Source of the DNA: CAYPIE01 sp964410665 | GTDB taxonomy: Bacteria > Planctomycetota > Planctomycetia > Gemmatales > Gemmataceae | NCBI GenBank assembly: GCA_964410665.1 | Contig: CAYPIE010000020.1 | Location: 16,736-80,735, forward strand | DNA: 64,000 nucleotides | Direction: 5' to 3' | Shown: piece by piece, positions 36,583 to 45,956 of the stretch | Layout: each line of letters begins with the position of its first letter | Numbering within the stretch: the first letter of the stretch is position 1 | The notes under the pieces: generated by a model | What the model was told of the DNA's origin: nothing | Databases searched by the model: none | What the model saw: the letters and a program-made list of their open reading frames with translations, nothing else | Made by a program: the position numbers and the translations under genes

Positions 36583-37269
36583 TCAGGACTCGGTTTCGCG
36601 GGTCGGACGAGTGGCACGACTTCGTTGGTCGGATTGTTGAGTTCGCCACCGGGCAATGGCCCCATGATCTCCCGAGAGGAGGATCGCTGGGACCTCCATC
36701 TCACGAAACACGCGCGGACGGGTGTATTGGGGGTATTCCAACCGGCCGGGGGTGTTGTGCGACTCATCGACGGCGGATTGGTCATCGCCCAGAACGCCCG
36801 GGACCAGCCGGATGACCGTATCGATTACCACCATCGCTGGGACTTCGCCACCGTTACAGACAAAGTCGCCAATCGAGACCTCGCGCGGCTGCAAACCGAT
36901 TCGGATGCGTTCGTCAAATCCTTCGTATCGTCCACATAATAACAGAATACGGCGGTAGGTCGCTAGCTCTTGTACCACCGTTTGGTCCAGACGCTGTCCG
37001 GAAGGGGTCAGCATCACCAGCAAGCCAGGCTCTGGAGCGTCGGCTTGAACACTTTCGACGGCATCGAAAACGGGTTCGGGCATCAGTACCATACCCGGAC
37101 CACCGCCAAAAGGGCGATCATCCACCGACTGATGACGATCCTTGGCCCAATCGCGGATATTCCACAAATGGATCGAAACGAGCCCACGCTGCAGGGCGAG
37201 TTTCAGGATGCTTTGGCCTAAATAGCCCTGGAACATCTCCGGAAACAGCGTCAACACATCAAAGCGCAT
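36583..37269 (-). CDS. trmD: tRNA (guanosine(37)-N1)-methyltransferase
   Basis: 228 residues. It methylates G37 of tRNA using S-adenosylmethionine and preserves reading frame. Motifs: MRFDVLTLFPEMF at the start, DDRPFGGGPGMV, GRYEGFDERI (113-122) and EVSIGDFVCNGGEVPAM (130-146), the trefoil-knot binding loops. The C-terminus GDHGAIARWRTQQS is the typical helical end. It is preceded by rpsP with no rimM gene between, unlike the rpsP-rimM-trmD order of enterobacteria. Confidence 0.96.
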   Translation of the reverse strand: MRFDVLTLFPEMFQGYLGQSILKLALQRGLVSIHLWNIRDWAKDRHQSVDDRPFGGGPGMVLMPEPVFDAVESVQADAPEPGLLVMLTPSGQRLDQTVVQELATYRRILLLCGRYEGFDERIRIGLQPREVSIGDFVCNGGEVPAMVVIDTVIRLVPGVLGDDQSAVDESHNTPGRLEYPQYTRPRVFREMEVPAILLSGDHGAIARWRTQQSDQRSRATRPTRETES

Positions 37270-37347
37270 CGCGGAGACTCACTGGGTCGATCCCCAAGAG
37301 GCGATCTTCTCGGGCTCCCGCAGATCGCGGCCTGATGACCCAAGCCA

Positions 37348-37767
37348 TCAGCTGCCCGCGGCGTCCTCGGTGGATGCTGGCTCGGTGGCGGCCGGCTCGG
37401 CTGCGGCCGGCTCGGCTGCAGGGGAGTCCGTGGTCGTGGCACCTTCTGGGGTCTCCCCGCGGGCGCGTTGCGCAGCCACCAGATTCGCGACTGCTGCTTC
37501 CGACGCAGCCATCTCCTCGAACTTGGTCATGTACTTCTTCAGGAAAATGGCCACATGCTCCGAGGGCTTGGCTCCGACCGAGAGCCAATATTTGATCCGA
37601 TCCGGGTTCAGGCGCACCCGTTCTTCTTTTTCTTTGATGGCGGGGTCGTACGTACCCAGAATCTCCAACGCCCGCCCTTCGCGTGGCTGGCGGTGATCGA
37701 TCGCCACGATGCGATAAAAATGTCGGTGCATCCGACCTAGCTGTTGCATGCGAATCCGAACCGCCAC
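37348..37767 (-). CDS. rpsP: 30S ribosomal protein S16 with C-terminal Ala/Pro tail
   Basis: 139 residues versus 80-90 usual. The core AVRIRMQQLGRMHRHFYRIVAIDHRQPREGR and LNPDRIKYWLSVGAKPSEHV are diagnostic. The C-terminal 50 residues are an Ala/Glu/Thr/Pro low-complexity tail (EPAAAEPAATEPASTEDAAGS). The start is GTG at 37767, which gives the family N-terminus M-A-V-R-I and has AGGAAG 6 nt upstream; the open frame continues to 37782. It is first of the rpsP-trmD-rplS-yraN cluster. Confidence 0.96.
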   Translation of the reverse strand: MAVRIRMQQLGRMHRHFYRIVAIDHRQPREGRALEILGTYDPAIKEKEERVRLNPDRIKYWLSVGAKPSEHVAIFLKKYMTKFEEMAASEAAVANLVAAQRARGETPEGATTTDSPAAEPAAAEPAATEPASTEDAAGS

Positions 37768-37911
37768 AGTCGTCTTCCTCACTTCGAATCGGTTTTTCCG
37801 GAACTCATAGTGTAGAGCAGTTGCGGAAATGTGCCTAGGGAGAATGCTGCCTTTTTGACACGGCGGATTTGCGAGGCGGTTTCATCATTCATGTATATAA
37901 TTATAAGAAGG

Positions 37912-38934
37912 TTATTGGGCTGCCCCGCTCGCGATCGATCGCAGTTCTGCTTGCAAGGCCCGAGCTGCCTGGAATGACGCGAATGCGGTGCCAGAGTCTT
38001 GCAAGCCTAGCCCGCACGTTGCGGTCACAACACTCTGCTGGGCTACCTGGGGCAAGTTTCCTAGAAAACTGGCCACGGAGAGCCAGCGACGATGGAGTTT
38101 ATCGACCGAATACCCCTCAGGCGGTCGCTGGGTCGGCACGAGGCCAAGGCCGACATAGCCGCCTGCCCGAAACCACGCCTGCAAGGCTGGATCCTGTCCC
38201 TCGACCAGTGACTGGTGCGCGTCCCACGACAAATAATCGAGATCAAGGTGCTGGACCAGCCCGGAGGGCAGGGGGGTGCAACAGTGAACCCCGACCCAAG
38301 CTCCGTGTTGACGTACCGATCGTGTCACTTGGCGTAGGCCGGTCATCGCCACCTCCGCCTGGGAGTTCTGAACGCTCCCAAGGCGATTCAGCAGGCCCAG
38401 GACTGGCTCGTCCAGGACCAACAGGACTGGCAAGCCGCTCTGCTCCAGTCGATGGATTTGCCAGGCGGCCAGTCGGGCGATGTAGCTGGCCACCTTGAAG
38501 TAGAAAGGCGTCGCCAACAGCGGGACATCCTCATCAAACAAGTAACTGGCCAGCGTAATCGGTCCTTCCAACTGTCCCTTGACGGCGACTGCCTGGGGCA
38601 GCTGCCCATCTCTGAGGGCACGCTCAAAGGCAAAAAAGCCCGCGGCATGGTCCTGGAGCAAGCTCGGAGCCTGATCAAGCCGGTCAGCGAAGGCGCTACG
38701 CCTTCCCGTAGCGATTCGAAACCCGAACGGTGGCTGCGTTTCGATCAGGTCTCGGCACCAACCCAGCGCCTGGGTCACCATCCATTCACGCTGTGAACGC
38801 TTGGGCAGCTGTGGCCAGAACGGTAACTCCGGCGTGTGGGCGGCCACGAAGTCGACTGCCGACTGGGCGTCGGTATGGGGCAAACTGCCGACCCCGGTGA
38901 CGCACCCTGGGGGCAGGGTCATAGCCGGTTGCAT
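37912..38934 (-). CDS. MetE-like (cobalamin-independent methionine synthase family) protein
   Basis: 340 residues, a single-barrel member of the MetE/UROD-like family and much shorter than full MetE (about 750). The start LPPGCVTGVGSLPHTDAQSAV resembles the metE core. Zinc-ligand-like residues are present: H and C in GVHCCTPL, then Cys in VTATCGLGLQD near the end. Related short proteins transfer methyl groups to thiols in methionine or other metabolism. ATG 38934 is inferred from where the family starts; the frame is open to 38976. Divergent from the DinB gene. Confidence 0.82.
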   Translation of the reverse strand: MQPAMTLPPGCVTGVGSLPHTDAQSAVDFVAAHTPELPFWPQLPKRSQREWMVTQALGWCRDLIETQPPFGFRIATGRRSAFADRLDQAPSLLQDHAAGFFAFERALRDGQLPQAVAVKGQLEGPITLASYLFDEDVPLLATPFYFKVASYIARLAAWQIHRLEQSGLPVLLVLDEPVLGLLNRLGSVQNSQAEVAMTGLRQVTRSVRQHGAWVGVHCCTPLPSGLVQHLDLDYLSWDAHQSLVEGQDPALQAWFRAGGYVGLGLVPTQRPPEGYSVDKLHRRWLSVASFLGNLPQVAQQSVVTATCGLGLQDSGTAFASFQAARALQAELRSIASGAAQ

Positions 38935-39123
38935 GGTTGCCTCACTTGGCTGAAGCCGGAGTCCCGGTTTTTCCAATGGATGTCGGGGTAGGCGATGGGA
39001 ACCGCTTCGACTGACTCACTTTAGTCTCGCCCTTCGTATAAGAACAGGAGATTTCCGAATCCTTTCGCCCATGGGCGGATCTGAATCTGATCGTCGTTAC
39101 TCAACCCGCACGGAGAAACTCGG

Positions 39124-39606
39124 ATGTTCGACGCTGCCTGCCGTGTCTACGCGCTAATGCTCGGCTATGCCGAACGCCTAGTCGCCGATGTGAAGGAAGA
39201 ACAGTTCACCTTGCAGCCGTCGCCGCGCATGAATCCGCCGGAATGGATTTTGGGCCATTTGGCGGTGTGTACCGATTACGCAGCGGAGATTGCCGGGTTG
39301 CCTTATGTATGCTCAGAGACTTATCATCAGAACTACGGGCCCAATTCCGAGGCAGGGATTCGTCAAGGTGCCGTACCGAGCAAAGAAGAGTTGCTCAGCC
39401 GGCTCCGGGACGGGCATGGCCGCGTTGTCGAGGCCGTCCCCACGCTCGATCCGACCCGGCTTGAGCGACCCAATCCAGTTTCCTTTTTGCGGCCGAGTCT
39501 GCCAAAGGTCGGGGACTTGCTGATGCACTTGTTGACTTCTCACGAGGGTGTCCACCTGGGCCAACTCTCCGCCTGGCGTCGGGCGGTGGGACTTCCCCCT
39601 GTCTAA
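39124..39606 (+). CDS. DinB family protein
   Basis: 160 residues. Four-helix DinB/YfiT-like bundle: YAERLVADVKEEQFTLQPSP in helix one, then EWILGHLAVCTDYAAEI with the first His, and LLTSHEGVHLGQLSAWRRAVG with two His near the end. The three His are positioned for a metal site. Such proteins are often thiol-S-transferases or hydrolases. GGAGAAA lies 6 nt before the ATG. The next gene follows 17 nt later. Confidence 0.88.
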   Translation: MFDAACRVYALMLGYAERLVADVKEEQFTLQPSPRMNPPEWILGHLAVCTDYAAEIAGLPYVCSETYHQNYGPNSEAGIRQGAVPSKEELLSRLRDGHGRVVEAVPTLDPTRLERPNPVSFLRPSLPKVGDLLMHLLTSHEGVHLGQLSAWRRAVGLPPV

Positions 39607-39623
39607 GGTCGTGAACTGTCGGC

Positions 39624-40676
39624 ATGGAGTTTACCCAGCTACCCGCTTTATCCTTATTGTCGCTGGTGCCAATCTGGTTTTATCTGCGGCACAGGCATCG
39701 CCAGCGGGCGACCCACTACTCAAGTTTGGCCTTGCTTCCAACTCTGACGACTCCTCGTCAGCGGTTGGCCGTCTGGTGGCCGGCCAGCTGGCGTACCCTC
39801 GTCTTACTGCTTATCATCCTCGCCTTGGCAGGCCCGCGCGTGCCCGATCGGCGGAGTGGCATTCGATTGCCTACGGAGGGAATTGCAATCAGTCTCGTAC
39901 TCGATACATCGAGCAGCATGGCCACCCGGGACTTCTACTGGCGTTCCGGGGAGTCACCGATTTCCCGGCTGGAGGCCGCCAAGCGGGTACTGCGTCTGTT
40001 CATTGAGGGAGGGACCGGACCGGCTGGGAACGAGTTCGCTGGCCGACCGACCGATTTGTTGGGCCTGGTCACCTTCGCGGTCTGGCCCGAGGCAATCTGC
40101 CCGTTGACCTTGAGCCATTCGGTGCTACTGAACCTACTCGAAACGCAACAACCGGCCCGAGGTCTCAACGAGGGGACCAATGTCGGCGATGCGATCGCTC
40201 TGGGCGTCCAACAACTTGAGAGTGCTGGTCAGCGACGCAAAGTGCTGATTTTACTCTCTGATGGTGAGCATAACTTTGATCTGCAAGAACCCCGCAAACC
40301 TTTTAAACCCCGGCAGGCCGCTCAACTGGCCGCAGCACGCGGCATCACGATCTACGCCGTGGACCCCGGTGGAGAGCCACGGCCAGCCAAGGACCCCGAC
40401 GACTCCGCCGGCCAAGATGCCTATCAACAACGTCTTGCTGGGAGGCAAACCCTTCAATCCATCGTCAACCTAACGGGTGGGCAGATGTTTGTGGCTAACG
40501 ATGCCGCAAGCCTGGTCGAGGTGTACAAGGCGATCGATGCCATGGAACGTGAGGAGATACTGAGCTATCGCTATCGCCGCTACCACGATTGGACTCCGTG
40601 GCTAGGGCTGGCTGCGCTGCTGGCTTTTGCACTTGGCCTTGGGCTTGAGCGGTCTTGGTTGCGGACCTTGCCGTAG
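39624..40676 (+). CDS. BatA-like VWA domain membrane protein
   Basis: 350 residues. A short N-terminal membrane segment (LPALSLLSLVPIWFYL), a second segment near residues 57-72 (TLVLLLIILALAG), then a von Willebrand A domain with MIDAS DTSSS (94-98) and later TLSHSVLL and LLSDGEHN. A C-terminal membrane segment is near the end. This is the BatA/aerotolerance layout, usually found with MoxR and a DUF58 protein; those are not in this window. It probably takes part in an envelope complex. The dispersed element lies downstream. Confidence 0.88.
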   Translation: MEFTQLPALSLLSLVPIWFYLRHRHRQRATHYSSLALLPTLTTPRQRLAVWWPASWRTLVLLLIILALAGPRVPDRRSGIRLPTEGIAISLVLDTSSSMATRDFYWRSGESPISRLEAAKRVLRLFIEGGTGPAGNEFAGRPTDLLGLVTFAVWPEAICPLTLSHSVLLNLLETQQPARGLNEGTNVGDAIALGVQQLESAGQRRKVLILLSDGEHNFDLQEPRKPFKPRQAAQLAAARGITIYAVDPGGEPRPAKDPDDSAGQDAYQQRLAGRQTLQSIVNLTGGQMFVANDAASLVEVYKAIDAMEREEILSYRYRRYHDWTPWLGLAALLAFALGLGLERSWLRTLP

Positions 40677-40811
40677 CAGATCAGCTGCGTCGGAGTCGCT
40701 GTCGGCTGGAATGCCTGGAGTCCTTGAGGGCGTCAAAGTGACCCAGCGTGCCAGCAGGTGAGCACGCAGGTGCGTGGAGGGTAGGTGCCGGGTGCCATTT
40801 CCGAGCGGTGC

Positions 40812-41148
40812 GTGTGAACCCAAAGGTGTTCGGCACGATGATTGCCATGGTCCGGGTGGCACGCTCGGGGACTGCGACGGGCGTGGCAAACGCTTGGTGC
40901 GTGGGAGGCATGGCAATGCCCGGGTTGGGGAGCATGCCCTGCGTCGCTTCCGTACGGAGTCCGGGGGTGGGCGGGAACGCCTTCGCCGGTGCAGGGGGAA
41001 CACCCGGAGGTGGCCAATGCCTGGGCGTTTCTCAGGCCCGTCGCAGTCCCCGAGCGTGCCACCCAGCCAGCACTCCTCCGTGGCCGCTGAAAAGCGCGGA
41101 GAATTTCCACCAGCAATCATCGTGCCGAACACCTTTGGGTGTGAACCC
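40812..41148 (-). mobile_element. MITE-like structured element, copy B (inverted), with 10-bp flanking direct repeats
   Basis: Core TIRs GGTGTTCGGCAC (40825-40836) and GTGCCGAACACC (41122-41133) match copy A in reverse orientation. The 38-bp arms are 40856-40893 and 41025-41062. Between copies, at least four arm positions changed in pairs so that base pairing is kept (for example C-G to A-T, T-A to A-T). Direct repeat GTGTGAACCC flanks the core on both sides (40812-40821, 41139-41148) and differs from the repeat at copy A. No credible coding frame. It lies between the VWA and FGGY genes, which converge. Confidence 0.75.
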
Positions 41149-41343
41149 ACCGAGCCGAGACGTTCTATGAACCCGGGGCTGATTGGCAGTGCATGAGCCC
41201 AAGGCGGGATCCAGCGCAACCTCGGCGGTTTCACACCCGCCGCTTGCAGGACGGCGCTCGGTTCAAATAGGACCCCCGGCGCAAACTCCGGGCTTGGTGA
41301 GCATGTAGGGTAGGTGCTTCGTCACGATCATCGACGAGCCTGC

Positions 41344-42891
41344 CTAGCTCGGCCGGCCCGTTTGCACCCAGCGGGCAAATTGTTCGACGCCCTGGATATA
41401 GGTACCTACCCAGTCAGCTACCGGCTGCACCGGCTCACGGTAGCGGACCAGGATCGCGACTGCATCGGCCACGCCGAAGGGTTCGGCAATGCCTTGCTGG
41501 CGGCGGCGATAGGTTTCCAAGGCAGCCAACGCCGTCACGGCAGCACCGAGGGCGGGTCCTTCAGTCGATTCCAGTCGTTCCAGGGGGCGGTCCAGGGTAC
41601 TGGCTAGGATCGAGCACATCAAGTCACTACGGGCGATCCCGCCGGAGACGGTGAGCTGCCGAATGGACTGACCGGCGGCGGCGTGCTCGCGGACCCCTAG
41701 AGCAATCAAGTAGGCCAGAGCTTCCAGAGCCGCGCGGTAGCGGACTCCTTCATCGGTTGGTTCTTCCGGATACCAGTGCAGCCGAGGGTGCTGGATTCCC
41801 AGAGATGGTTCGGAGAGCACGAAGGGCAGTACCCGGATACCATGACAACCAGGCGGGACCTTGCTCGCTTTGCGCTCAAGTTCATCCCATTCCGGGTGGG
41901 TGCCGAGCAGATGATCAAGGAATTGAGCACCGTTACTGTAACAACGCATCCAGAGATAAGGGCCCCAGTTGAGCCGCATCGCGTCCAACTCACCCGATTG
42001 GGGCAGCTGATCCGAGGAGGAGTTGACCACTGCCGAGTTGCCCAGGATGATCGCGACATGGCCCGGTTCAACCGCGCCGCCGCCGACCAGGCCGGCGGCC
42101 TGGTCATCGGAGGTTGGGAAGATCCACGGCCGACGTTCCAGGCTAATGCCCGCCTCCATTGCCAGGGCTTCACTGATCTGTCCCACCGGCTCCGCCATGT
42201 CCAACGTGATCTCTGGTAAGTTGCGCCAGGCCAACTCCCGGTGTTCGGGTTTTTCCAGGCAATTGAGCATCTCCTGGACAAACTCCTGCGTGCGTAGATC
42301 GAGGATCCCGCTGGAGGCCGCGGAAGAGACACTGATCGTGTCGAAACGCCCGGTCAAGTAGCCCGCAGCGAGAGCGCCATGGGGGAGGATACGGGAGGTC
42401 TGACGCCACTTGCCTGGCGACAGAGTCTTCTCGTCCTTGACCAGATGAGTCAGTGCGTAGCGGATGGCCCATGGTCCACCGGTCAAGCGGCGCGCGACCT
42501 CCGATCCGCCCAGACGTTCTAGGCCCTCGGCGTGGTACTGGGCCAGGGTCTGGTCGTTCCAACAGATGGCGCGACGAACCTGATTGCCATGGGCATCGAT
42601 GCGACCGGAGGTGTGGTGGGTCGCCGAGATTCCTCCCGCCACCCAACGGTCCAGTTCCCCGGCCGAGGTCAACTCGGCGGTTAAGGCACGGACGGTGGCC
42701 CGTGCTTGCCCTTCGAGTTGCATCAGGTTGAGCTCGCGGACGCCCCCATCGGTCCAGAGGTCCGTCGGTAGCCGCACCTCCGCGACGACATGGCCACTTA
42801 AGTCAAAGGCCAAGGCCTTGACGCCGCCGGTGCTAAAGTCCCAGCCGACCAGAAGACTCTCTTCGCCGACGCATCGAAGCGACTCACTCAC
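41344..42891 (-). CDS. FGGY-family carbohydrate kinase (xylulokinase-like)
   Basis: 515 residues. ATP-dependent sugar kinase. Signatures: VGWDFSTGGVKALAFDLSG at the start, VAGGISATHHTSGRIDAHGNQVRRAICWNDQT in the middle, TSDDQAAGLVGGGAVEPGHV, and LTVSGGIARSDLMCSIL then LESTEGPALGAAVTALAAL at the end. Xylulose is the likeliest substrate but cannot be proved. The longest frame begins with a TTG at 42975; GTG 42891 is preferred because GAGGG lies about 9 nt upstream and the family begins there. Divergent from the DUF1559 array. Confidence 0.85.
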   Translation of the reverse strand: MSESLRCVGEESLLVGWDFSTGGVKALAFDLSGHVVAEVRLPTDLWTDGGVRELNLMQLEGQARATVRALTAELTSAGELDRWVAGGISATHHTSGRIDAHGNQVRRAICWNDQTLAQYHAEGLERLGGSEVARRLTGGPWAIRYALTHLVKDEKTLSPGKWRQTSRILPHGALAAGYLTGRFDTISVSSAASSGILDLRTQEFVQEMLNCLEKPEHRELAWRNLPEITLDMAEPVGQISEALAMEAGISLERRPWIFPTSDDQAAGLVGGGAVEPGHVAIILGNSAVVNSSSDQLPQSGELDAMRLNWGPYLWMRCYSNGAQFLDHLLGTHPEWDELERKASKVPPGCHGIRVLPFVLSEPSLGIQHPRLHWYPEEPTDEGVRYRAALEALAYLIALGVREHAAAGQSIRQLTVSGGIARSDLMCSILASTLDRPLERLESTEGPALGAAVTALAALETYRRRQQGIAEPFGVADAVAILVRYREPVQPVADWVGTYIQGVEQFARWVQTGRPS

Positions 42892-43233
42892 AGCGTATGC
42901 CCTCGTGGGGACCCGTACTTGGCGCTGCTCAAGAACGCCTGATTTGCTTGTAGCACGTCCGCGGAATGGGCTCAATGGATCCGGCTGGGAAAGATCCGCA
43001 AAATCCGCGAAGACGAGCGGACCGATGGCAAATCAAATATTTGTGAAAATTCAAATGTATTTGTTTAGCCGTTTGCGAATTCCCCGCCCAACCATGCGGC
43101 TTCGGGAAAAACTTGACGGGATGATTGACGCTAAGCCCAGACGTTATAGCTTACGCCGAAATGCATCGAGGAGCTGGCTCGGTCACGCTGCGAACCGAGT
43201 GGTCCCCTTGCCCAAGTCCCGAGGAGGTTATGC
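42892..43233. other. Intergenic region between FGGY kinase and first DUF1559 gene of the array
   Basis: About 340 bp, AT-richer than its neighbours, including a tract near 43025-43075 dominated by AAATATTTG-like words. No credible gene. It contains promoter element (a) of the DUF1559 array at 43125-43152. Confidence 0.6.
43125..43152 (+). promoter_or_regulatory. Array promoter (a): TTGACG-N16-TAGCTT
   Basis: TTGACG at 43125-43130 and TAGCTT at 43147-43152, spacing 16. About 80 bp upstream of the DUF1559 gene at 43234. It shares its spacing and TANNNT -10 with five other array promoters. Confidence 0.5.
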
Positions 43234-44331
43234 ATGTGCCTGCGACGTCGCTTTGCCTTTACCCTGATCGAGCTGTTGGTGGTGATCGCGATCATCGCCA
43301 TCCTGATCGGCTTGTTGTTGCCGGCCGTGCAGAAGGTACGCGATGCCGCCGCGAGGCTTCAGTGCATCAACAACCTCAAGCAGTTCGGTCTGGCGCTGCA
43401 TCAGCACCACGACGTCTACCAGCGGTTCCCCGCCGCTCTGCAGGTCGGCATGACCTGGAGGCCCGACGGCTACCCGGTGTACCGCCGCGAGCAGCCCCCT
43501 GGCGGAGTGCTGCCGACGGTGATGCACCAGGGCTCGCCGTTCCCGGCGGAGGGGCCGTACTGGGGCTGGACCATGCGGATCGCCCCGTTCATCGACCTCG
43601 GCAACGTGTACGACCAGGTCGACTTCGGCGCCGGCTGGGACGCTTGGCCGTGGTGGGGGCATTACCTGTCGGGCCAGCCTCAGACCCCGGAGAACCTCGT
43701 CAATGCCGTGACCGCCAAGATCTTCCAGTGCCCGGCCGATGGGCGTTCCCAGCTGCTCTGGACCGGTAACAGTTCCAGTACGGGTACGCCGGTTGCTGCC
43801 GCGCTGACCTCGTACCTTGGTGTCAGCGGCCGCGACCAGTTCAAGGAGGCGATCCCTGGCTCGGGCAACCCCGGCCCCTCCGCCAAGCTACCCGGTCAGG
43901 ACGGCATGCTGTACGTCAACTCTGGGGTGCAGATGACCTCCATCGCTGACGGCACGTCGAACACGCTGCTGGTTGGCGAGCGGCCGCCGGCGGAGAACCT
44001 ATACTACGGCTGGATGTGGGCCGGCTGGGGCGAGCCGCCGTACTTCGGCGCCGCCGACGTGGTGCTCGGCGTCCGCGAGCGGGCCGAGTCGCCGGCGGCC
44101 GCGCCGGACTTCTTCCGGCCCGGCCAGGTGTCCGATCCGAACGATGAGCACCGCTACCACTTCTGGAGCTTGCACACGGGTGGGGCCAACTGGCTGGTCT
44201 CCGATGGTTCGGTTCGCTTCATCACCTACTCGGCGGGCACCCAAAATGTGGCTGTGGTCAACGGAATCAACGTGTCCTTGCTCGAGGCCCTGGCCTCGCG
44301 CGCGGGTGGCGAGGTCCTCTCGGACCGCTGA
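43234..44331 (+). CDS. DUF1559 pseudopilin-like protein, array member 1
   Basis: 365 residues. Pilin-like start AFTLIELLVVIAIIAIL from residue 8; N-terminal INNLKQFGLALHQHHDVYQ; end motif HTGGANWLVSDGSVRFI. The middle has EAIPGSGNPGPSAKLPGQDG and FGAADVVLGVRER, shared almost word for word with members 2 and 3. GAGGAGG lies 5-10 nt before ATG 43234. High GC coding but AT-richer 5' region. No lipoprotein gene follows. Confidence 0.94.
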   Translation: MCLRRRFAFTLIELLVVIAIIAILIGLLLPAVQKVRDAAARLQCINNLKQFGLALHQHHDVYQRFPAALQVGMTWRPDGYPVYRREQPPGGVLPTVMHQGSPFPAEGPYWGWTMRIAPFIDLGNVYDQVDFGAGWDAWPWWGHYLSGQPQTPENLVNAVTAKIFQCPADGRSQLLWTGNSSSTGTPVAAALTSYLGVSGRDQFKEAIPGSGNPGPSAKLPGQDGMLYVNSGVQMTSIADGTSNTLLVGERPPAENLYYGWMWAGWGEPPYFGAADVVLGVRERAESPAAAPDFFRPGQVSDPNDEHRYHFWSLHTGGANWLVSDGSVRFITYSAGTQNVAVVNGINVSLLEALASRAGGEVLSDR

Positions 44332-44552
44332 GCAGGTTCATGCGGACCGACAGTCGTCGGCCCTGTAGATCGCACCACCCCGGTTAGCACAACGACGATG
44401 CCGTGGTCGGAGTGTTCCTGATGTTGCCTCCAACCGGTCACATCAGGGCCCTCGTAAGGCCCGGTTGTCGTCTCGAAAAGATGTCCAGGACTAAGTTTCT
44501 TGCTTTAAGTCAAGATCAAACTGCTCAATAAGAAAAGAACTTCAAAAAATAG
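44332..44552. other. Gene-free stretch after array member 1
   Basis: No open frame with family features. It holds a possible hairpin pair: CCTGATGT (44417-44424) with ACATCAGG (44440-44447), and GGGCC (44446-44450) with GGCCC (44458-44462). Either may end the member-1 transcript. Then AT-rich sequence up to promoter (b). The leader continues to 44900. Confidence 0.4.
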
Positions 44553-44580
44553 TTGACTTGAGGCGGGATGCGAGTAGCGT
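44553..44580 (+). promoter_or_regulatory. Array promoter (b): TTGACT-N16-TAGCGT
   Basis: TTGACT at 44553-44558 and TAGCGT at 44575-44580. The start codon is about 320 bp downstream, so if used it makes a long leader containing CCTCTCCC at 44678-44685. Confidence 0.5.
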
Positions 44581-44900
44581 AGTTAAGTGTGATTAAGCAC
44601 TAGGTTTCAATTAACTCGCAAACTTTCTTTACTGAAAGCGATCCCGGCTTAATCACCAACAACGAATCGGCTATTTCCCTCTCCCAAGCTGATGGTCTTT
44701 TCATCAAAAGTTCTTTTGATCGGGGCGTTTATTCGGCGTGCCGTCCCCTCGTGGGCTGCGCGCATTTGTTCACACGCCGACACGACCGGCCCAGGGCACG
44801 CCGCCTGTGGCATTATGAGTGCGCACAATGAACGATTGAGACAAGCCATCTGGCCGATTCTGGAACCCTCTTCATTAATCTTTTGTACTAGGGGATGCAG

Positions 44901-45956
44901 ATGTCTGCCCGTGTTCATCGCCGATCGGCGTTTACGCTGATCGAGCTGTTGGTGGTGATCGCGATCATCGCCATCCTGATCGGCCTGCTTTTACCGGCGG
45001 TCCAGAAGGTCCGCGCCGCCGCCGCCCGGCTGCAGTGTACCAACAACCTGAAGCAGTTCGGACTGGCCCTGCACAACTTCCATGATGTCAACAACCGCTT
45101 CCCGTCGGCCCACCAACTGGGAAACAGCTGGTACTCCTCGTTTCAGCGTGAAGCCCCTCCCGGCGGCCTCACCCCAGGCTCGACCTACCCGGCCGAGGGC
45201 CCCTTTTGGAGTTGGTCGATGCGGATCGCCCCCTACATCGAGCTCGGCAACGTGTACAACAACGCTGACCTGCGTGGCGTGGCGGCTGCCTGGCCATGGT
45301 GGCAGTACCTCCCCAACCTGCCGGAGACCAACGGCAACGAGGTCAACGCGGTCACTGCCAAGATCTTCCAGTGCCCGGCCGACGGCCGTTCGGAGCTGCT
45401 CTGGACTGACGGCAGCCACTCCGCGGCCCTGACCTCGTACATGGGTGTGAGCGGGCGTGACCAGTTCAGGGAGTCGATCCCTGGCAGCGGCAACCCCAGC
45501 CCCAGTGCCAAGCTGCCTGGGCAAGACGGGATGCTGTATGTGAACTCCGGAGTCAAGATGACCGGTATTGCCGACGGCGCCAGCAACACATTACTAGTCG
45601 GCGAGCGGCCGCCGGCGTTTGACCTGCTCTACGGTTGGATGTGGGCCGGGGCGGGCGATCCCCCTCACTTTGGTGCCGCCGACGTGGTGCTGGGGGTCCG
45701 CGAGCGGGCGCTGATGCCAGGCGCGGAGCCAGATTTCTTCCGTCCGGGTCAACTCCAAGATCCGAACGACGAGCACCGTTACCACTTCTGGAGTCTGCAC
45801 ACCGGCGGTGCCAACTGGCTGGTCTCGGATGGCTCGGTCCGCTTCATTACTTATGCGGCCGGCACCCAGAACGCCACGGTGGTGAACGGCATCAACGTGT
45901 CGCTACTCGAGGCCCTCGCCTCGCGGTCTGGCGGGGAAGTATTCTCGAATCAGTAA
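44901..45956 (+). CDS. DUF1559 pseudopilin-like protein, array member 2
   Basis: 351 residues. Start AFTLIELLVVIAIIAIL near residue 10, then TNNLKQFGLALHNFHD. End motif HTGGANWLVSDGSVRFI; closing SGGEVFSNQ. ATG 44901 preferred: AGGGG lies 6 nt before it; an in-frame ATG at 44895 is the alternative. Closely related to members 1 and 3, including FGAADVVLGVRER. Followed after 95 bp by a small lipoprotein gene. Confidence 0.93.
   Translation: MSARVHRRSAFTLIELLVVIAIIAILIGLLLPAVQKVRAAAARLQCTNNLKQFGLALHNFHDVNNRFPSAHQLGNSWYSSFQREAPPGGLTPGSTYPAEGPFWSWSMRIAPYIELGNVYNNADLRGVAAAWPWWQYLPNLPETNGNEVNAVTAKIFQCPADGRSELLWTDGSHSAALTSYMGVSGRDQFRESIPGSGNPSPSAKLPGQDGMLYVNSGVKMTGIADGASNTLLVGERPPAFDLLYGWMWAGAGDPPHFGAADVVLGVRERALMPGAEPDFFRPGQLQDPNDEHRYHFWSLHTGGANWLVSDGSVRFITYAAGTQNATVVNGINVSLLEALASRSGGEVFSNQ

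Noticed and set aside
42892..42975. TTG start at 42975 for the FGGY kinase
   Set aside because: The extra 28 residues have no family match, and GTG 42891 has a GAGGG ribosome-binding site.
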